A DNA stretch of 64,000 nt from an uncultured Clostridia bacterium (GTDB taxonomy: Bacteria > Bacillota > Clostridia > Oscillospirales > Ruminococcaceae), in the NCBI GenBank assembly GCA_945876435.1, contig CAMCOD010000002.1, positions 1 to 64,000 of the forward strand. The letters run 5' to 3'. The notes under the pieces were generated by a model. The model made no database searches. It had not been told where the DNA came from and saw nothing but the letters and a program-made list of their open reading frames with translations. Of this stretch, positions 7,608 to 16,542 are shown in pieces (within the stretch, counting starts at the first letter, position 1; each line of letters opens with the position of its first letter). Both the position numbers and the translations under genes were made by a program.

Positions 7608-7706
7608 ATGAAACTTCCTACGGCGGCATTACCCACATCAGGTGAAAGGGTCGAAGTTGGATCACTTCCTCTCAGCCTGCTCCCACAAGCTCCCCTGTTT
7701 TCTATA
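7608..7706 (-). promoter_or_regulatory. TPP riboswitch aptamer, copy 2 (proximal to thiW)
   Basis: The complement shows the diagnostic THI-box elements in order: GGGGAGC, GGCTGAGAGG, ACCCTTTCACCTGATG, GGGTAATGCCGCCGTAGGAAG. GAAA/TTTC closes the basal stem. It differs from the upstream copy at only three positions over about 88 bases, offset by 163 bp, so the two arose by a recent duplication that included the terminator. Confidence 0.96.
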
Positions 7707-7711
7707 AAAGT

Positions 7712-7757
7712 AACAAAACAAAAACAGGAGATGGACCCTTTGGGGCCTACCTCCTGT
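7712..7757 (-). terminator. Terminator of the promoter-proximal TPP riboswitch
   Basis: On the minus strand ACAGGAG (7751-7757) pairs with CTCCTGT (7724-7730), extended by GG..CCC / GGG..CC around an AAA loop, and is followed by a T-rich tract (7714-7723). It sits between the two aptamers, so transcripts must pass two independent TPP-dependent checkpoints. Confidence 0.9.
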
Positions 7758-7769
7758 AAAAAAGCCTAT

Positions 7770-7868
7770 CCTATGACTTCCTACGGCGGCATTACCCGCA
7801 TCAGGTGAAAGGGTCGAAGTTGGATTACTTCCTCTCAGCCTGCTCACACAAGCTCCCCTGTTTTTGTT
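7770..7868 (-). promoter_or_regulatory. TPP riboswitch aptamer, copy 1 (promoter-proximal)
   Basis: Same conserved THI-box blocks as the copy at 7608-7706: GGGGAGC, GGCTGAGAGG, ACCCTTTCACCTGATG and GGGTAATGCCGCCGTAGG. It begins almost at the predicted transcription start of the promoter at 7876-7904 and is followed by its own terminator at 7712-7757. Confidence 0.96.
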
Positions 7869-7875
7869 TTTTATC

Positions 7876-7904
7876 ATTCTACCCCTTTTTTCGGGAAAAT
7901 GCAA
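7876..7904 (-). promoter_or_regulatory. Promoter of the thi operon
   Basis: On the minus strand: -35 TTGCAT (7899-7904), 17-bp spacer, -10 TAGAAT (7876-7881). The start of transcription should fall near 7869, immediately before the first aptamer. A TTGACA lies slightly further upstream but has no -10 at correct distance. Confidence 0.75.
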
Positions 7905-8131
7905 GTATTTTGTCAAAATACCGAATGGTTCTTTTTCCCTTCAGGAATCCGAAAAGAAATTCTACCGCTGCATATGTTTACACATAATCATTAAAACTGC
8001 CCAACCGATAAATTTTGTCCGTATTCCAGGAAATGATTCGCTGGAATCTACATTCATATTTCTTCTCCTGATCTACGGCTTTCTCCCACTCACCGATAAT
8101 TTGGGTACGCTGTAAAAACACCCGTTACATC

Positions 8132-8704
8132 TTATCGAGCGTTCCGCAGCATAGCCAACAGGGAGACTTTGAAGGTCTGAGACAGATATTCCACCATTTT
8201 TTCCTGATCCAGGTTCTGACGGTGCTTGATCCAGTCGATCAGCATCCCTGCGCAGGCCTCGGTATAAAACTGAACCAGAAAACGCTTATAGTCCGGATTC
8301 AGGCTTACACCCTCCTTCTTTTCCGCCCGGTCCACGATCGAAGCGATCAGCTCCACAAAATCAGCGTAGAAAAACTGCTTCATTTTGTCCAGCCCAATGG
8401 AATCATAGGCGCAGTTAATGATGTAATCATTTTTCTCCACATAATCCATTACAAAAGCGATGGCTTCCTCGTAGTCCACCAGCAGGTCAAAGTGCCGCAC
8501 CACCTCTATGGCTTCTTCTTCCAGCGTCCATTTCAGCAAAGCGTAGATATCTTCAAAATGATAATAGAAGGTATTTCGATTGACTCCGCAATCCTTGATG
8601 ATCTCGCTGACGGTTATTTTGGAAAAAGGCTTTGTTTTCATTTGTTTTTTTAAGGATTCTGCAAACATTTTCTTTGTGCGCAGAGAAGTAGCTTCGTGCT
8701 TCAT
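8132..8704 (-). CDS. TetR/AcrR family transcriptional regulator
   Basis: 190 aa. The N-terminal helix-turn-helix is clear: TKKMFAESLKKQMKTKPFSK, ITVSEIIKDCGVNRNTFYYH, FEDIYALLKW. The C-terminal ligand domain (YEEAIAFVMDYVEKNDYIINCAYDS onward) resembles the DhaS/TetR_C type. GGAGG precedes the ATG. It is divergent from the operon encoding the 98-aa protein, MMPL exporter and GLUG protein. Repeated TGTCCG/CGGACA half-sites fill the shared promoter region, so it is likely an autoregulated repressor of that operon. The inducing ligand is unknown. Confidence 0.9.
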   Translation of the reverse strand: MKHEATSLRTKKMFAESLKKQMKTKPFSKITVSEIIKDCGVNRNTFYYHFEDIYALLKWTLEEEAIEVVRHFDLLVDYEEAIAFVMDYVEKNDYIINCAYDSIGLDKMKQFFYADFVELIASIVDRAEKKEGVSLNPDYKRFLVQFYTEACAGMLIDWIKHRQNLDQEKMVEYLSQTFKVSLLAMLRNAR

Positions 8705-8733
8705 ATCCGGATCCTCCTATTCTTTCGATTTTT

Positions 8734-8888
8734 ATTATACACCTGTCCGGCAAAGGTTCCACGGACAAATTCGGACACTTGTCCGGTAATTTTATCCTTG
8801 TTTTCACCCTCAATGCGCCGGATTTGTCCGGTTTTCGTACAAATCCGTCAATTTGTCCATTTTCCATGCTGTTTTTTTGCTCTACAAT
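8734..8888. promoter_or_regulatory. Divergent control region with TGTCCG half-sites
   Basis: Six TGTCCR half-sites occur in ~115 bp: TGTCCG at 8744, 8780 and 8825, TGTCCA at 8854, and CGGACA on the opposite strand at 8762 and 8772. The CGGACA/TGTCCG pair at 8772-8785 forms a short dyad. A leftward -10 TATAAT (8734-8739, complement) serves the TetR gene and a rightward -10 TACAAT (8883-8888) probably serves the MMPL operon. The half-sites are the natural candidates for the TetR operator. Confidence 0.65.
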
Positions 8889-8917
8889 GGATCCATCAAC
8901 GTCAAGGAGGGATTCCG

Positions 8918-9214
8918 GTGCTGGAAAGAAAGTACAGAATCTTAATGCAGACACCCATCGGCGACAGAGCCGGAACGCTGGAAGTACAAATTGAGCAAAA
9001 CAAGATCCACGGATATCTGGATATGCTGAACCATTCCGAACCCTTTGTGGGCAGCATTGATGAAGAAGGCTGCTGCTGCATCCGCGGAAGGCTGATTACC
9101 CTGATGAACACCATCCCCTACACCGCCAGCGGTCATATTACGCCGGATTCCCTGCATCTATTATTAAAGGGCGGACGGCATCTTTTCCCCATCACAGGAG
9201 TTCTCTATCCATAG
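8918..9214 (+). CDS. Conserved 98-aa protein upstream of MMPL exporter
   Basis: GTG start (8918) preceded by AAGGAGGG at good distance, giving VLERKYRILMQTPIGDRAGT. The protein is rich in predicted beta-strand (alternating hydrophobics: GTLEVQIEQNKIHGYLDML, then GSIDEEGCCCIRGRLITLM). It has no signal peptide or membrane segment and is probably a small cytoplasmic beta-barrel. First gene of the TetR-controlled operon. Not assigned to a named family; a role as ligand-binding or accessory protein of the exporter is only inferred from position. Confidence 0.75.
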   Translation: MLERKYRILMQTPIGDRAGTLEVQIEQNKIHGYLDMLNHSEPFVGSIDEEGCCCIRGRLITLMNTIPYTASGHITPDSLHLLLKGGRHLFPITGVLYP

Positions 9215-9303
9215 TCTCAATCCATAGCGGAAGATTTCTGTGAAAACGGCGCGGCTGGCCCGTTTGCCTTTCCTAAATGTGCAAGTATAAGGAGAAAACA
9301 TGA

Positions 9304-11754
9304 ATGAACGAAAAAAGCAAAAGCAATGACAGCTTTATGATGAAGCTGGCGACTTTTATTGTGGATAAACGGAATCTGTTTTTCCTGATCACGCTTATCC
9401 TGATCATTTTTTCCGCGTTTTCGCGGAACTGGGTGGAGGTGGAAAACGAGCTTTCCTTTTATCTGCCCGAAAACGCGGAAACCAAACAGGGCCTGGACAT
9501 TATGGAGGATCAGTTTGTCACCTTTGGTTCTGCGCAGGTCATGATCGCCAATATCTCACTGGAAAACGCAGAGACCGTTGCCGATGAGATCGCCGGCCTG
9601 GAGGGGGTCCAAAGCGTGGCCTTTGACGACTCCGAGGACCATTACAACAATGTCTCCGCTCTATACGATATCACCTTTGACTACAGTGAAAAGGATGAAC
9701 AGTGCCTGACGGCGCTTAACTCGGTGGAGAAAGCGCTGGCGGACCATGATCTGTATGTTTCCACTGATTTGGGCAATGCGGTTTCCGAATCCATCGACTC
9801 CGAAGTGAAGGTCATTATGGTCTATGTGGCCATTATCGTTGTGATCGTTCTGATCCTCACCTCCCAGACCTATGCGGAGGTTCCGGTGCTGATCCTCACC
9901 TTTGTGACAGCCATGATCCTGAATCTGGGCACCAATTTTATTATGGGAAAGATCTCCTTTGTGTCCAACTCCGTCACCAGCATCCTCCAGCTGGCCCTGT
10001 CTCTTGACTACGCGGTTATCCTCTGCAACCGCTTCAAGGAGGAACATCAGACCCTGCCCATTCGGGAAGCCGCCATCGTCGCCCTGAGCAAGGCAATCCC
10101 GGAGATCGGCGCAAGCTCTCTGACCACCATCGGCGGTATGGTAGCCATGATGTTTATGCAGTTCAAAATCGGCGCCGATATGGCCATTTGCCTGATCAAG
10201 GCCATTTTGTTGTCACTGCTGTCTGTTTTCATCGTCATGCCGGGTCTGCTGGTGCTGTTCGGGCCGCTGATGGAAAAGAGCGGACACCGGAATTTCATTC
10301 CCAAAATCCCCTTTGTGGGAAAATTCGCCTATGCCACCCGTCTTGTGATCCCTCCTGTCTTTGTTCTTCTGGTTGTTTTGGGCTTCTCCTTCTCCAAAAG
10401 CTGCCCTTATGTCTACGGCTACGGGGAAATTGATACGCCAAAGCTCAATGATACCCAAATCGCCGAAAACATGATCCAAGACAACTTCTCTGCCTCTAAT
10501 TTTGTGGCTTTGGTGGTCCCGGCCGGGGACGACCAAAAGGAAAGACAGATTTTAGATGAGCTGGAAACCTATGACCAGGTGGACTATACCATGGGGCTCT
10601 CGAACATTGAAGCCATGGACGGCTATACCCTCACCGATAAACTGACCCCGAGACAATTTTCCGAGCTAGCCGATCTGGATTATGAGGCGGCTCAGCTTAT
10701 TTACTCCGCTTACGCGGTGAAAAACGAGGATTATGGGCATATTGTGGGCAGTATTTCCACTTACAGCGTCCCGCTGATGGATATGTTCCTCTTTGTCTGC
10801 GATCAGGTGGATTCCGGCATCGTGGAGCTGGGCAGCGAACAGGCGGATCTGCTGGCTGATGCCAAGGAACAGATGACCAACGCCAAGCTGCAGCTTCAGG
10901 GCGATACCTATGACCGGATGCTGATCTATTTGAACCTGCCGGAAGGTGGCCAGGAAACCTACGACTTTCTGGATACCATCCGGGAAACTGCCCAAAGCTA
11001 TTACCCCAACGGGAATGTTTATGTTGTGGGCAATTCCACCACAGAGTACGACTTCCAGAAATCCTTCAGCCGGGACAACATCGTTGTCAGCGTGGTATCC
11101 ATTCTGATTGTACTGTCCGTCCTGCTGTTTACCTTCAAATCCGCAGGCATGCCTCTGCTCCTGCTGCTGGTTATCCAGGGCAGTATCTGGATCAACTTCT
11201 CCGTTCCGGCCTTTACCGGAACGCCGCTGTTCTTCATGAGCTATCTGGTGGTCAGCTCCATCCAGATGGGCGCAAATATCGACTATGCCATCGTGATCGC
11301 CAGCCGCTACAATGAGCTGAAAAACCAGATGGATAAAAAAGAAGCCATCATTGAAACCATGAATTTTGCCTTTCCCACCATCATCACCTCCGGCAGCATT
11401 CTGGCAGTAGCCGGCATCCTGATCGGGCAGATGACCTCCGACGCCGCTATCGTCGGCATCGGTCAAAGTCTTGGCCGAGGAACCATTCTTTCCATTATTC
11501 TGGTTATGTTCGTACTGCCCCAGATCCTTCTGCTGGGCGGGACCATTGTGGATAAAACTTCCTTCACGGTTCCCAGCAGCGTGAAACGGAAAAATGCCAG
11601 CGGCCGTGTCCGCATCGACGGCATGGTGCGCGGTGAGATCAACGGTACCGTCAGCGGTATGGTTCACGCCGTTGTGGAAGGCGACGTCAATGTGAACCTG
11701 ATTTCCGGAAATGTAACGGAGGAAGGAGAAGATACCGGTGAAACACAAAAATAA
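9304..11754 (+). CDS. MMPL/RND-family exporter with bactofilin-like tail
   Basis: 816 aa. Architecture of an MMPL/hydrophobe exporter: one membrane segment near residues 27-42, a ~125-residue extracytoplasmic loop, five or so segments between ~170 and 330 containing the family block LALSLDYAVILCNRF (Asp-Tyr proton relay), a second extracytoplasmic loop, and a second bundle with the matching ANIDYAIVIASRY. Such proteins use the proton gradient to move lipids or amphiphiles across the membrane. Unusually, residues ~767-805 form alternating short strands (GRVRIDGMVRGEIN, GTVSGMVHAVVEGDV) like a bactofilin beta-helix. GGAG-type RBS. The next gene starts 17 bp before its stop, so they are coupled. 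Confidence 0.92.
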   Translation: MNEKSKSNDSFMMKLATFIVDKRNLFFLITLILIIFSAFSRNWVEVENELSFYLPENAETKQGLDIMEDQFVTFGSAQVMIANISLENAETVADEIAGLEGVQSVAFDDSEDHYNNVSALYDITFDYSEKDEQCLTALNSVEKALADHDLYVSTDLGNAVSESIDSEVKVIMVYVAIIVVIVLILTSQTYAEVPVLILTFVTAMILNLGTNFIMGKISFVSNSVTSILQLALSLDYAVILCNRFKEEHQTLPIREAAIVALSKAIPEIGASSLTTIGGMVAMMFMQFKIGADMAICLIKAILLSLLSVFIVMPGLLVLFGPLMEKSGHRNFIPKIPFVGKFAYATRLVIPPVFVLLVVLGFSFSKSCPYVYGYGEIDTPKLNDTQIAENMIQDNFSASNFVALVVPAGDDQKERQILDELETYDQVDYTMGLSNIEAMDGYTLTDKLTPRQFSELADLDYEAAQLIYSAYAVKNEDYGHIVGSISTYSVPLMDMFLFVCDQVDSGIVELGSEQADLLADAKEQMTNAKLQLQGDTYDRMLIYLNLPEGGQETYDFLDTIRETAQSYYPNGNVYVVGNSTTEYDFQKSFSRDNIVVSVVSILIVLSVLLFTFKSAGMPLLLLLVIQGSIWINFSVPAFTGTPLFFMSYLVVSSIQMGANIDYAIVIASRYNELKNQMDKKEAIIETMNFAFPTIITSGSILAVAGILIGQMTSDAAIVGIGQSLGRGTILSIILVMFVLPQILLLGGTIVDKTSFTVPSSVKRKNASGRVRIDGMVRGEINGTVSGMVHAVVEGDVNVNLISGNVTEEGEDTGETQK

Positions 11755-14700
11755 ATTCGGCCGTATCCTGGCAGGCTGTCTGGCTCTGCTGCTTATGTTC
11801 CAGCTGAGCTTCCCCGTTTATGCCGAATCCACTGCCGGCCGAGCCACAGAAACCATTTATATTCACACAGAGGAAGAATTTCTGGCCCTGGTGGACGCCT
11901 GCTCCTTGGACACTTGGTCCATTGGCAAAAAAGTCGTGCTTCAGGCGGACATTTCTTTGGACAACACGGATTTTCTTCCCATCCCCACCTTTGGAGGCAC
12001 ATTTGACGGCTGCGGACACCGCATCAGCGGCCTGACCATTACGGAAAGCATAACCCCCGCCGGACTGTTCGGCATTTTGCAGGAAGGCGCTTCCGTAAAA
12101 AATCTGAATGTCAGCGGAACTGTCAGCCCTTCCGGCGATACGGAAACCGTGGGAGGCATTGTGGGCCGAAATTTCGGCACAGTGGAAAACTGTACATATA
12201 CGGGAACGGTTTCCGGAAAGCGGAATACCGGCGGCATTGCCGGCTGCAATGAGCTGAGCGGAAAGATCAAAAATTGCAGTGTAAGCGGCGCAGTCTACGG
12301 CAAGGCCATGACTGGCGGCATTGCCGGCTGCAACTTGGGGGAAATCTCCTTCTCCCAAAGTGACGCCGGCATCAACATCACCAGCGTGGATCCCAGCCTG
12401 AGCCCGGATGACATCAATTTCGATTTCCTCACCGATATTTCCAAGCTGTATTCCCTGGATACCAGCATGGCAGCCTCCGATACCGGCGGCATCGCCGGCT
12501 ATTCCTCCGGCATCCTGTCCTGCTGCGTCAACCGGGGCACCGTCGGCTATCCCCATATCGGATACAATGCCGGCGGCATTGCCGGACGCAGCTGCGGCTA
12601 CCTTTACAACTGCAGCAATCAGGCCTCCGTTTATGGGCGGAAGGATGTAGGCGGCATTGTGGGGCAGGTCGAGCCTTATATTGCCATCAATCTCAGCGAA
12701 AACACCCTTGCACAGCTGGATGGGCAGATGGATGGACTAAATACCATGATCAACCATGTGCTGGATGATGCCGATTCCAGCGCGGGAACTGTGACAGCCC
12801 GTCTGAACAGCATCGCGGACTGCCTGGATGACGCGGCGGATGCCATCAGCGAGATCAAGGCCTATGGTTCCATCGACAGCCTGATCACCGGTAGCGGTCA
12901 GGCAAACAGCAACGGCAGTATTACCGTTACGCCTCCCGGCTTTGAGCTGGGTGGAAGCAGCGAATCCAGCGCCGGAGGCAGCATCACCATTACACCTCCC
13001 GGCTCCGCTGCCGACAAAAATCAGGAAGATAAGGAAAAAGAAGAAAAACCCGGCAGTGGAGAAAGCGCGGAACCGGAAAAAGAGGAAGAAACGGTCCGCG
13101 GCGACGATGATTTTCCCGCAAACGCTCCCGATAACAGGAACTCGGAGGAATTGCCCCTTGAAAATATGGAAAATGAAAGCGGCGAACGGATTTTCCCTGC
13201 TTTCTTGAATGGTGAAACAGAGGAAGAAAACGACACAGAGGACGGTGAACAGGAGGAAAACGGAGAGGAAGATCCGGAGGATCTTCCGGAAACCACTCCG
13301 CCTCTCATTGACATGGAAGCCGGCGCCTCCTCGGAAGGGCAAATTCACGGCGGCCTGACTCCCGGCAGTGTGGAAGGCCAATACGATGGCTCCGCCAGCG
13401 GCATAATCAACGCCACCACTGACTTTGTCCTGAATACGTCCCTGCACGAGCTTTCCTCCGCGGTCAGCAAAATGACCCGGCAGATGAGTCTGCTCAACGA
13501 TGAACTGAACAATGCCTCCGGAACCCTGAAAAACGATCTGTCCGGCATCAGCAACCAGATCAACAGCATCTCGGACACTTTGTTTGACGCTATATTCGGT
13601 GAACAGACGGCAGATGTGGTAAGCGATACGTCTGAAACCAACATTGATTCCGTTTTTTGCGGAAAAAGTGCCTTCTGCAAAAATCAGGGAAAGGTCAGCG
13701 GTGATATCAATGTGGGCGGTATCGCCGGAGCCATGTCCATTGAATATGAACTGGACCCGGAGGATGACCTGACGCCCAGCCTGTCCGGCAGAAACCGGCG
13801 CCAGTTTGAGCTGAAAGCGATCCTTCAAAACTGCGTGAATTACGGCCCGGTGACTTCCAAGCGAAATTACGCCGGCTCAATTTGCGGACGTATGGATATG
13901 GGCTTGATCACCGGCTGTGAAGGCTATGGTGACACGGAAAGCGAAAGCGGCGACTATGTGGGCGGTATCGCCGGCCTGACCAAGGCCACCATCCGCAACT
14001 GCTTCGCCAAATGCAGCCTGAAGGGCGGCTGTTATGTAGGAGGCATTGTGGGCTCCGGTGTCAGTGAGAGCACAACCGGTGACTCCAGCCTGGTCAGCGG
14101 CTGCTATGCTCTGATCCGTATTCCGGAGCATGAGCAGTGCGCCGGCGGCATATCCGGCGCAGACGCAGGCGATTTCTCCGAAAACTATTATGTGGGAGAA
14201 GATCTTGCCGCCATTAACCGCCTGAGCTATTCCGGAAAGGCGGAACCCATCTCCTATCAGGAGTTGCTTCAGGTAGAAGGATTGCCGGAGGAATTCCGGC
14301 AGTTCACCCTTCGCTTTGTGGCGGAGGATGAGGTTCTCCAAACCCGCTCCTTCCACTACGGGGACTCGTTTGGCGAAAGTGCGTACCCGGAGGTCCCGGA
14401 AAAGGACGGCTACTATGCTCAGTGGGATATCACCGAACTAAACGATCTATGCTTTGATACGGTCGTTACCGCGGTTTATACCCCATACACCTCCGCTTTA
14501 GCGGATTCTCAGCGCCGCGCGGACGGAAGGCCCATTTTCTTCGTGGAAGGCCAGTTCCAGGAAACCGACGTTTCCGCCGCTGTCAAACAGACGCCGGTCT
14601 CCTCCGCCTTCGGCCTGCTTTCCGACGGCATGGGAACAGCGCTGAAGCACTATTTCTCCTTTATCGGCAAAGCGGAGCTTCCGGAAAAAACCATAAACCG

Positions 14701-16522
14701 GAAGCTTGTGGAGCAGTGGAGCGTGGAGATCCCGGATGACGGACTTTCTGTTCATAACCTGCGCTACCTTGCGCCCAACGGAAAAACCGACCATCTGGCG
14801 ATCTACACTAAACAGGATGGAAATTGGATCAAAACGGACTTTCAAACCATGGGCAGCTACCTTGTTTTCCCTGTGAGCGGAACTTCCGCAGAGCTTGCGG
14901 TGGTATCCACTTTGTCCATTTGGTGGGCTTGGCTGGGCGCCTGTGTCCTGCTTCTTCTGATCATCGTGCTGATAGTAAGCCTGATCCGGAAAAACAAACA
15001 CCGCAAGGCAAAGAAAGCCGCTGCTCTGGCGTATACCGCTGCCGCGCAGACGGAGTGGGCGGAAACAGGGGAAGCGGAACCTTCCTTCCCTCATTCCTCA
15101 GAAGCGTTTGGAGCGGAATCCGACGTGATAACGCTGACGCAGGAGGGTGGCGAGCCGGAATCTGCGCCTGAAAACGAAGCAATACAGCCTCGTAAGAAAA
15201 AACGACACTTGCTGCCGCTGATTTTGGCTGTGCTCCTGCTCTTTGGCGTGACGGCTGCTGCAGGCCTGTTTCTGCGGACCGACTTGCGAAGGGGTATGCG
15301 GGCATACCGCTTGCTGGCGGACTACGCCGATAAAGAGGAGCTTGCCATGGACTTGAATGTTCAGGCCGAAATCGGCAAGGAAACCATCGGCACCGAGGCT
15401 CTGGTGATCCGGACCGAAACGGACGGCCGCCGTATCACCTGTGTGGAACAAAACGGCATATCCCTTTATTACTCCGGAAACACGGTTTATCTCTCCAACG
15501 GCAAGGCCTTCCATGTCAACGGTCTTTTCCCGGATTATTCGGAACTTCTGGCCCGCACCGCTCAGCTGTATCAGTCTGTGACGATTTCCGAAAGCGAAAG
15601 CGACAGCGGAAAGACCTACAGTATTGTCGCCGAGGGCGAAAATGCCAAATCGGTTCTGGAAATCCTTGTCCCATCCTTTGCGGAGCAGCTTTCCGACGCT
15701 CAGGTTCTGCGGGTGGAACTGACAGAAAGCGGCCGGGAGCTGGCGGAAATCCGTTTCAGCGCCAACGGTACTCTCAATGACAGCGGAAAAACAGCGGTTG
15801 CCACCACCGCACAGCTCACCATGCAAAACAGCGATCCGCAAACTCTGGAAGTTCCTTCGGAAGTCCTGGAAGCCATTCAAAACCGGCAGCAGCAGGCTCC
15901 TGCTGAGCTGAGCGACAGTCTGTTCCGTCTGCTTTCCGCCTGGTCTGAGCTGAACAGCCGGGAAATCCAGGCTTCGGAGCTTCAGCTTTCCGCCGATTGC
16001 GGTCCCCTTGTGCTGAATGACAGCCTGAAGCTGTTCCGCACCACCAGGGACGGCCTGGAAGTAAGCTGTATACGCAAAAACGGTCTCTCCATCTACTTTA
16101 CCGACCAGGCCATCTGCAATAAGGACGGGGCGGCGGTAACAACAAAAGCCCAGACCCTGGCTGCCTCCGCAAAGCTGTGGGAAATTGCCTGTCAGGCCTG
16201 TCTCAACGGTGAGTTCAGCTGCTCGGAAAACGGCAGCAGCAGCATATACACCCTTTCTCTGGATAAAGCCGGGATGAAAGCGGTAGCTTCCGCGATCGCG
16301 CCGGAAAGTAAGGATATGGACATCGCGTTCAGCGCAGGCAGCATCCAAATCACCCTTGAGGAAGAAAAAATGAGCCAAATCTACATTTCCTGCAACGGCA
16401 GCGTGGAAGTGGTCGGCGTTGACGTTCCGGTTTCCCTGTCCTGCCTCCTGCAGATCGCAAAACCAAATGCAGAGCTGGATTTCTCCATTCCGCAGGCGGT
16501 TATGCAGGCGCTCAGACCCTGA
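11738..16522 (+). CDS. Giant GLUG-repeat envelope protein with membrane hairpin
   Basis: 1,594 aa, GTG start inside the exporter gene with GGAAGGAGA upstream. Visible domains: signal peptide (1-29, ends PVYA); GG-I-x-G (GLUG-type) beta-helix repeats at about 138, 164, 191, 249, 278 and 305, resuming at about 659, 711, 741, 767 and 801; between them a coiled-coil-like part and a very acidic Glu/Pro linker (~425-515); a membrane segment at ~1062-1083 (WWAWLGACVLLLLIIVLIVS); a basic cytoplasmic linker; a second membrane segment at ~1158-1179; and a 415-residue outer C-terminal region. That last region holds two related halves (near 1230, RITCVEQNGISLYY, and near 1439, EVSCIRKNGLSIYF). It is probably a surface structure working with the exporter. 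No homologue of the whole architecture was recognised. Confidence 0.88.
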   Translation: MKHKNKFGRILAGCLALLLMFQLSFPVYAESTAGRATETIYIHTEEEFLALVDACSLDTWSIGKKVVLQADISLDNTDFLPIPTFGGTFDGCGHRISGLTITESITPAGLFGILQEGASVKNLNVSGTVSPSGDTETVGGIVGRNFGTVENCTYTGTVSGKRNTGGIAGCNELSGKIKNCSVSGAVYGKAMTGGIAGCNLGEISFSQSDAGINITSVDPSLSPDDINFDFLTDISKLYSLDTSMAASDTGGIAGYSSGILSCCVNRGTVGYPHIGYNAGGIAGRSCGYLYNCSNQASVYGRKDVGGIVGQVEPYIAINLSENTLAQLDGQMDGLNTMINHVLDDADSSAGTVTARLNSIADCLDDAADAISEIKAYGSIDSLITGSGQANSNGSITVTPPGFELGGSSESSAGGSITITPPGSAADKNQEDKEKEEKPGSGESAEPEKEEETVRGDDDFPANAPDNRNSEELPLENMENESGERIFPAFLNGETEEENDTEDGEQEENGEEDPEDLPETTPPLIDMEAGASSEGQIHGGLTPGSVEGQYDGSASGIINATTDFVLNTSLHELSSAVSKMTRQMSLLNDELNNASGTLKNDLSGISNQINSISDTLFDAIFGEQTADVVSDTSETNIDSVFCGKSAFCKNQGKVSGDINVGGIAGAMSIEYELDPEDDLTPSLSGRNRRQFELKAILQNCVNYGPVTSKRNYAGSICGRMDMGLITGCEGYGDTESESGDYVGGIAGLTKATIRNCFAKCSLKGGCYVGGIVGSGVSESTTGDSSLVSGCYALIRIPEHEQCAGGISGADAGDFSENYYVGEDLAAINRLSYSGKAEPISYQELLQVEGLPEEFRQFTLRFVAEDEVLQTRSFHYGDSFGESAYPEVPEKDGYYAQWDITELNDLCFDTVVTAVYTPYTSALADSQRRADGRPIFFVEGQFQETDVSAAVKQTPVSSAFGLLSDGMGTALKHYFSFIGKAELPEKTINRKLVEQWSVEIPDDGLSVHNLRYLAPNGKTDHLAIYTKQDGNWIKTDFQTMGSYLVFPVSGTSAELAVVSTLSIWWAWLGACVLLLLIIVLIVSLIRKNKHRKAKKAAALAYTAAAQTEWAETGEAEPSFPHSSEAFGAESDVITLTQEGGEPESAPENEAIQPRKKKRHLLPLILAVLLLFGVTAAAGLFLRTDLRRGMRAYRLLADYADKEELAMDLNVQAEIGKETIGTEALVIRTETDGRRITCVEQNGISLYYSGNTVYLSNGKAFHVNGLFPDYSELLARTAQLYQSVTISESESDSGKTYSIVAEGENAKSVLEILVPSFAEQLSDAQVLRVELTESGRELAEIRFSANGTLNDSGKTAVATTAQLTMQNSDPQTLEVPSEVLEAIQNRQQQAPAELSDSLFRLLSAWSELNSREIQASELQLSADCGPLVLNDSLKLFRTTRDGLEVSCIRKNGLSIYFTDQAICNKDGAAVTTKAQTLAASAKLWEIACQACLNGEFSCSENGSSSIYTLSLDKAGMKAVASAIAPESKDMDIAFSAGSIQITLEEEKMSQIYISCNGSVEVVGVDVPVSLSCLLQIAKPNAELDFSIPQAVMQALRP

Positions 16523-16542
16523 CAAAGCGAAGGAGGAACAAA

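Noticed and set aside
7243..7608. 121-codon minus-strand frame covering the thiW leader
   Set aside because: It overlaps the thiW start in another frame, begins in the riboswitch terminator and has no plausible RBS or recognisable sequence.
12737..13828. 363-codon minus-strand frame opposite the GLUG gene
   Set aside because: Shadow frame caused by GC-rich codon usage; the plus frame has signal peptide, repeats and membrane segments in order.
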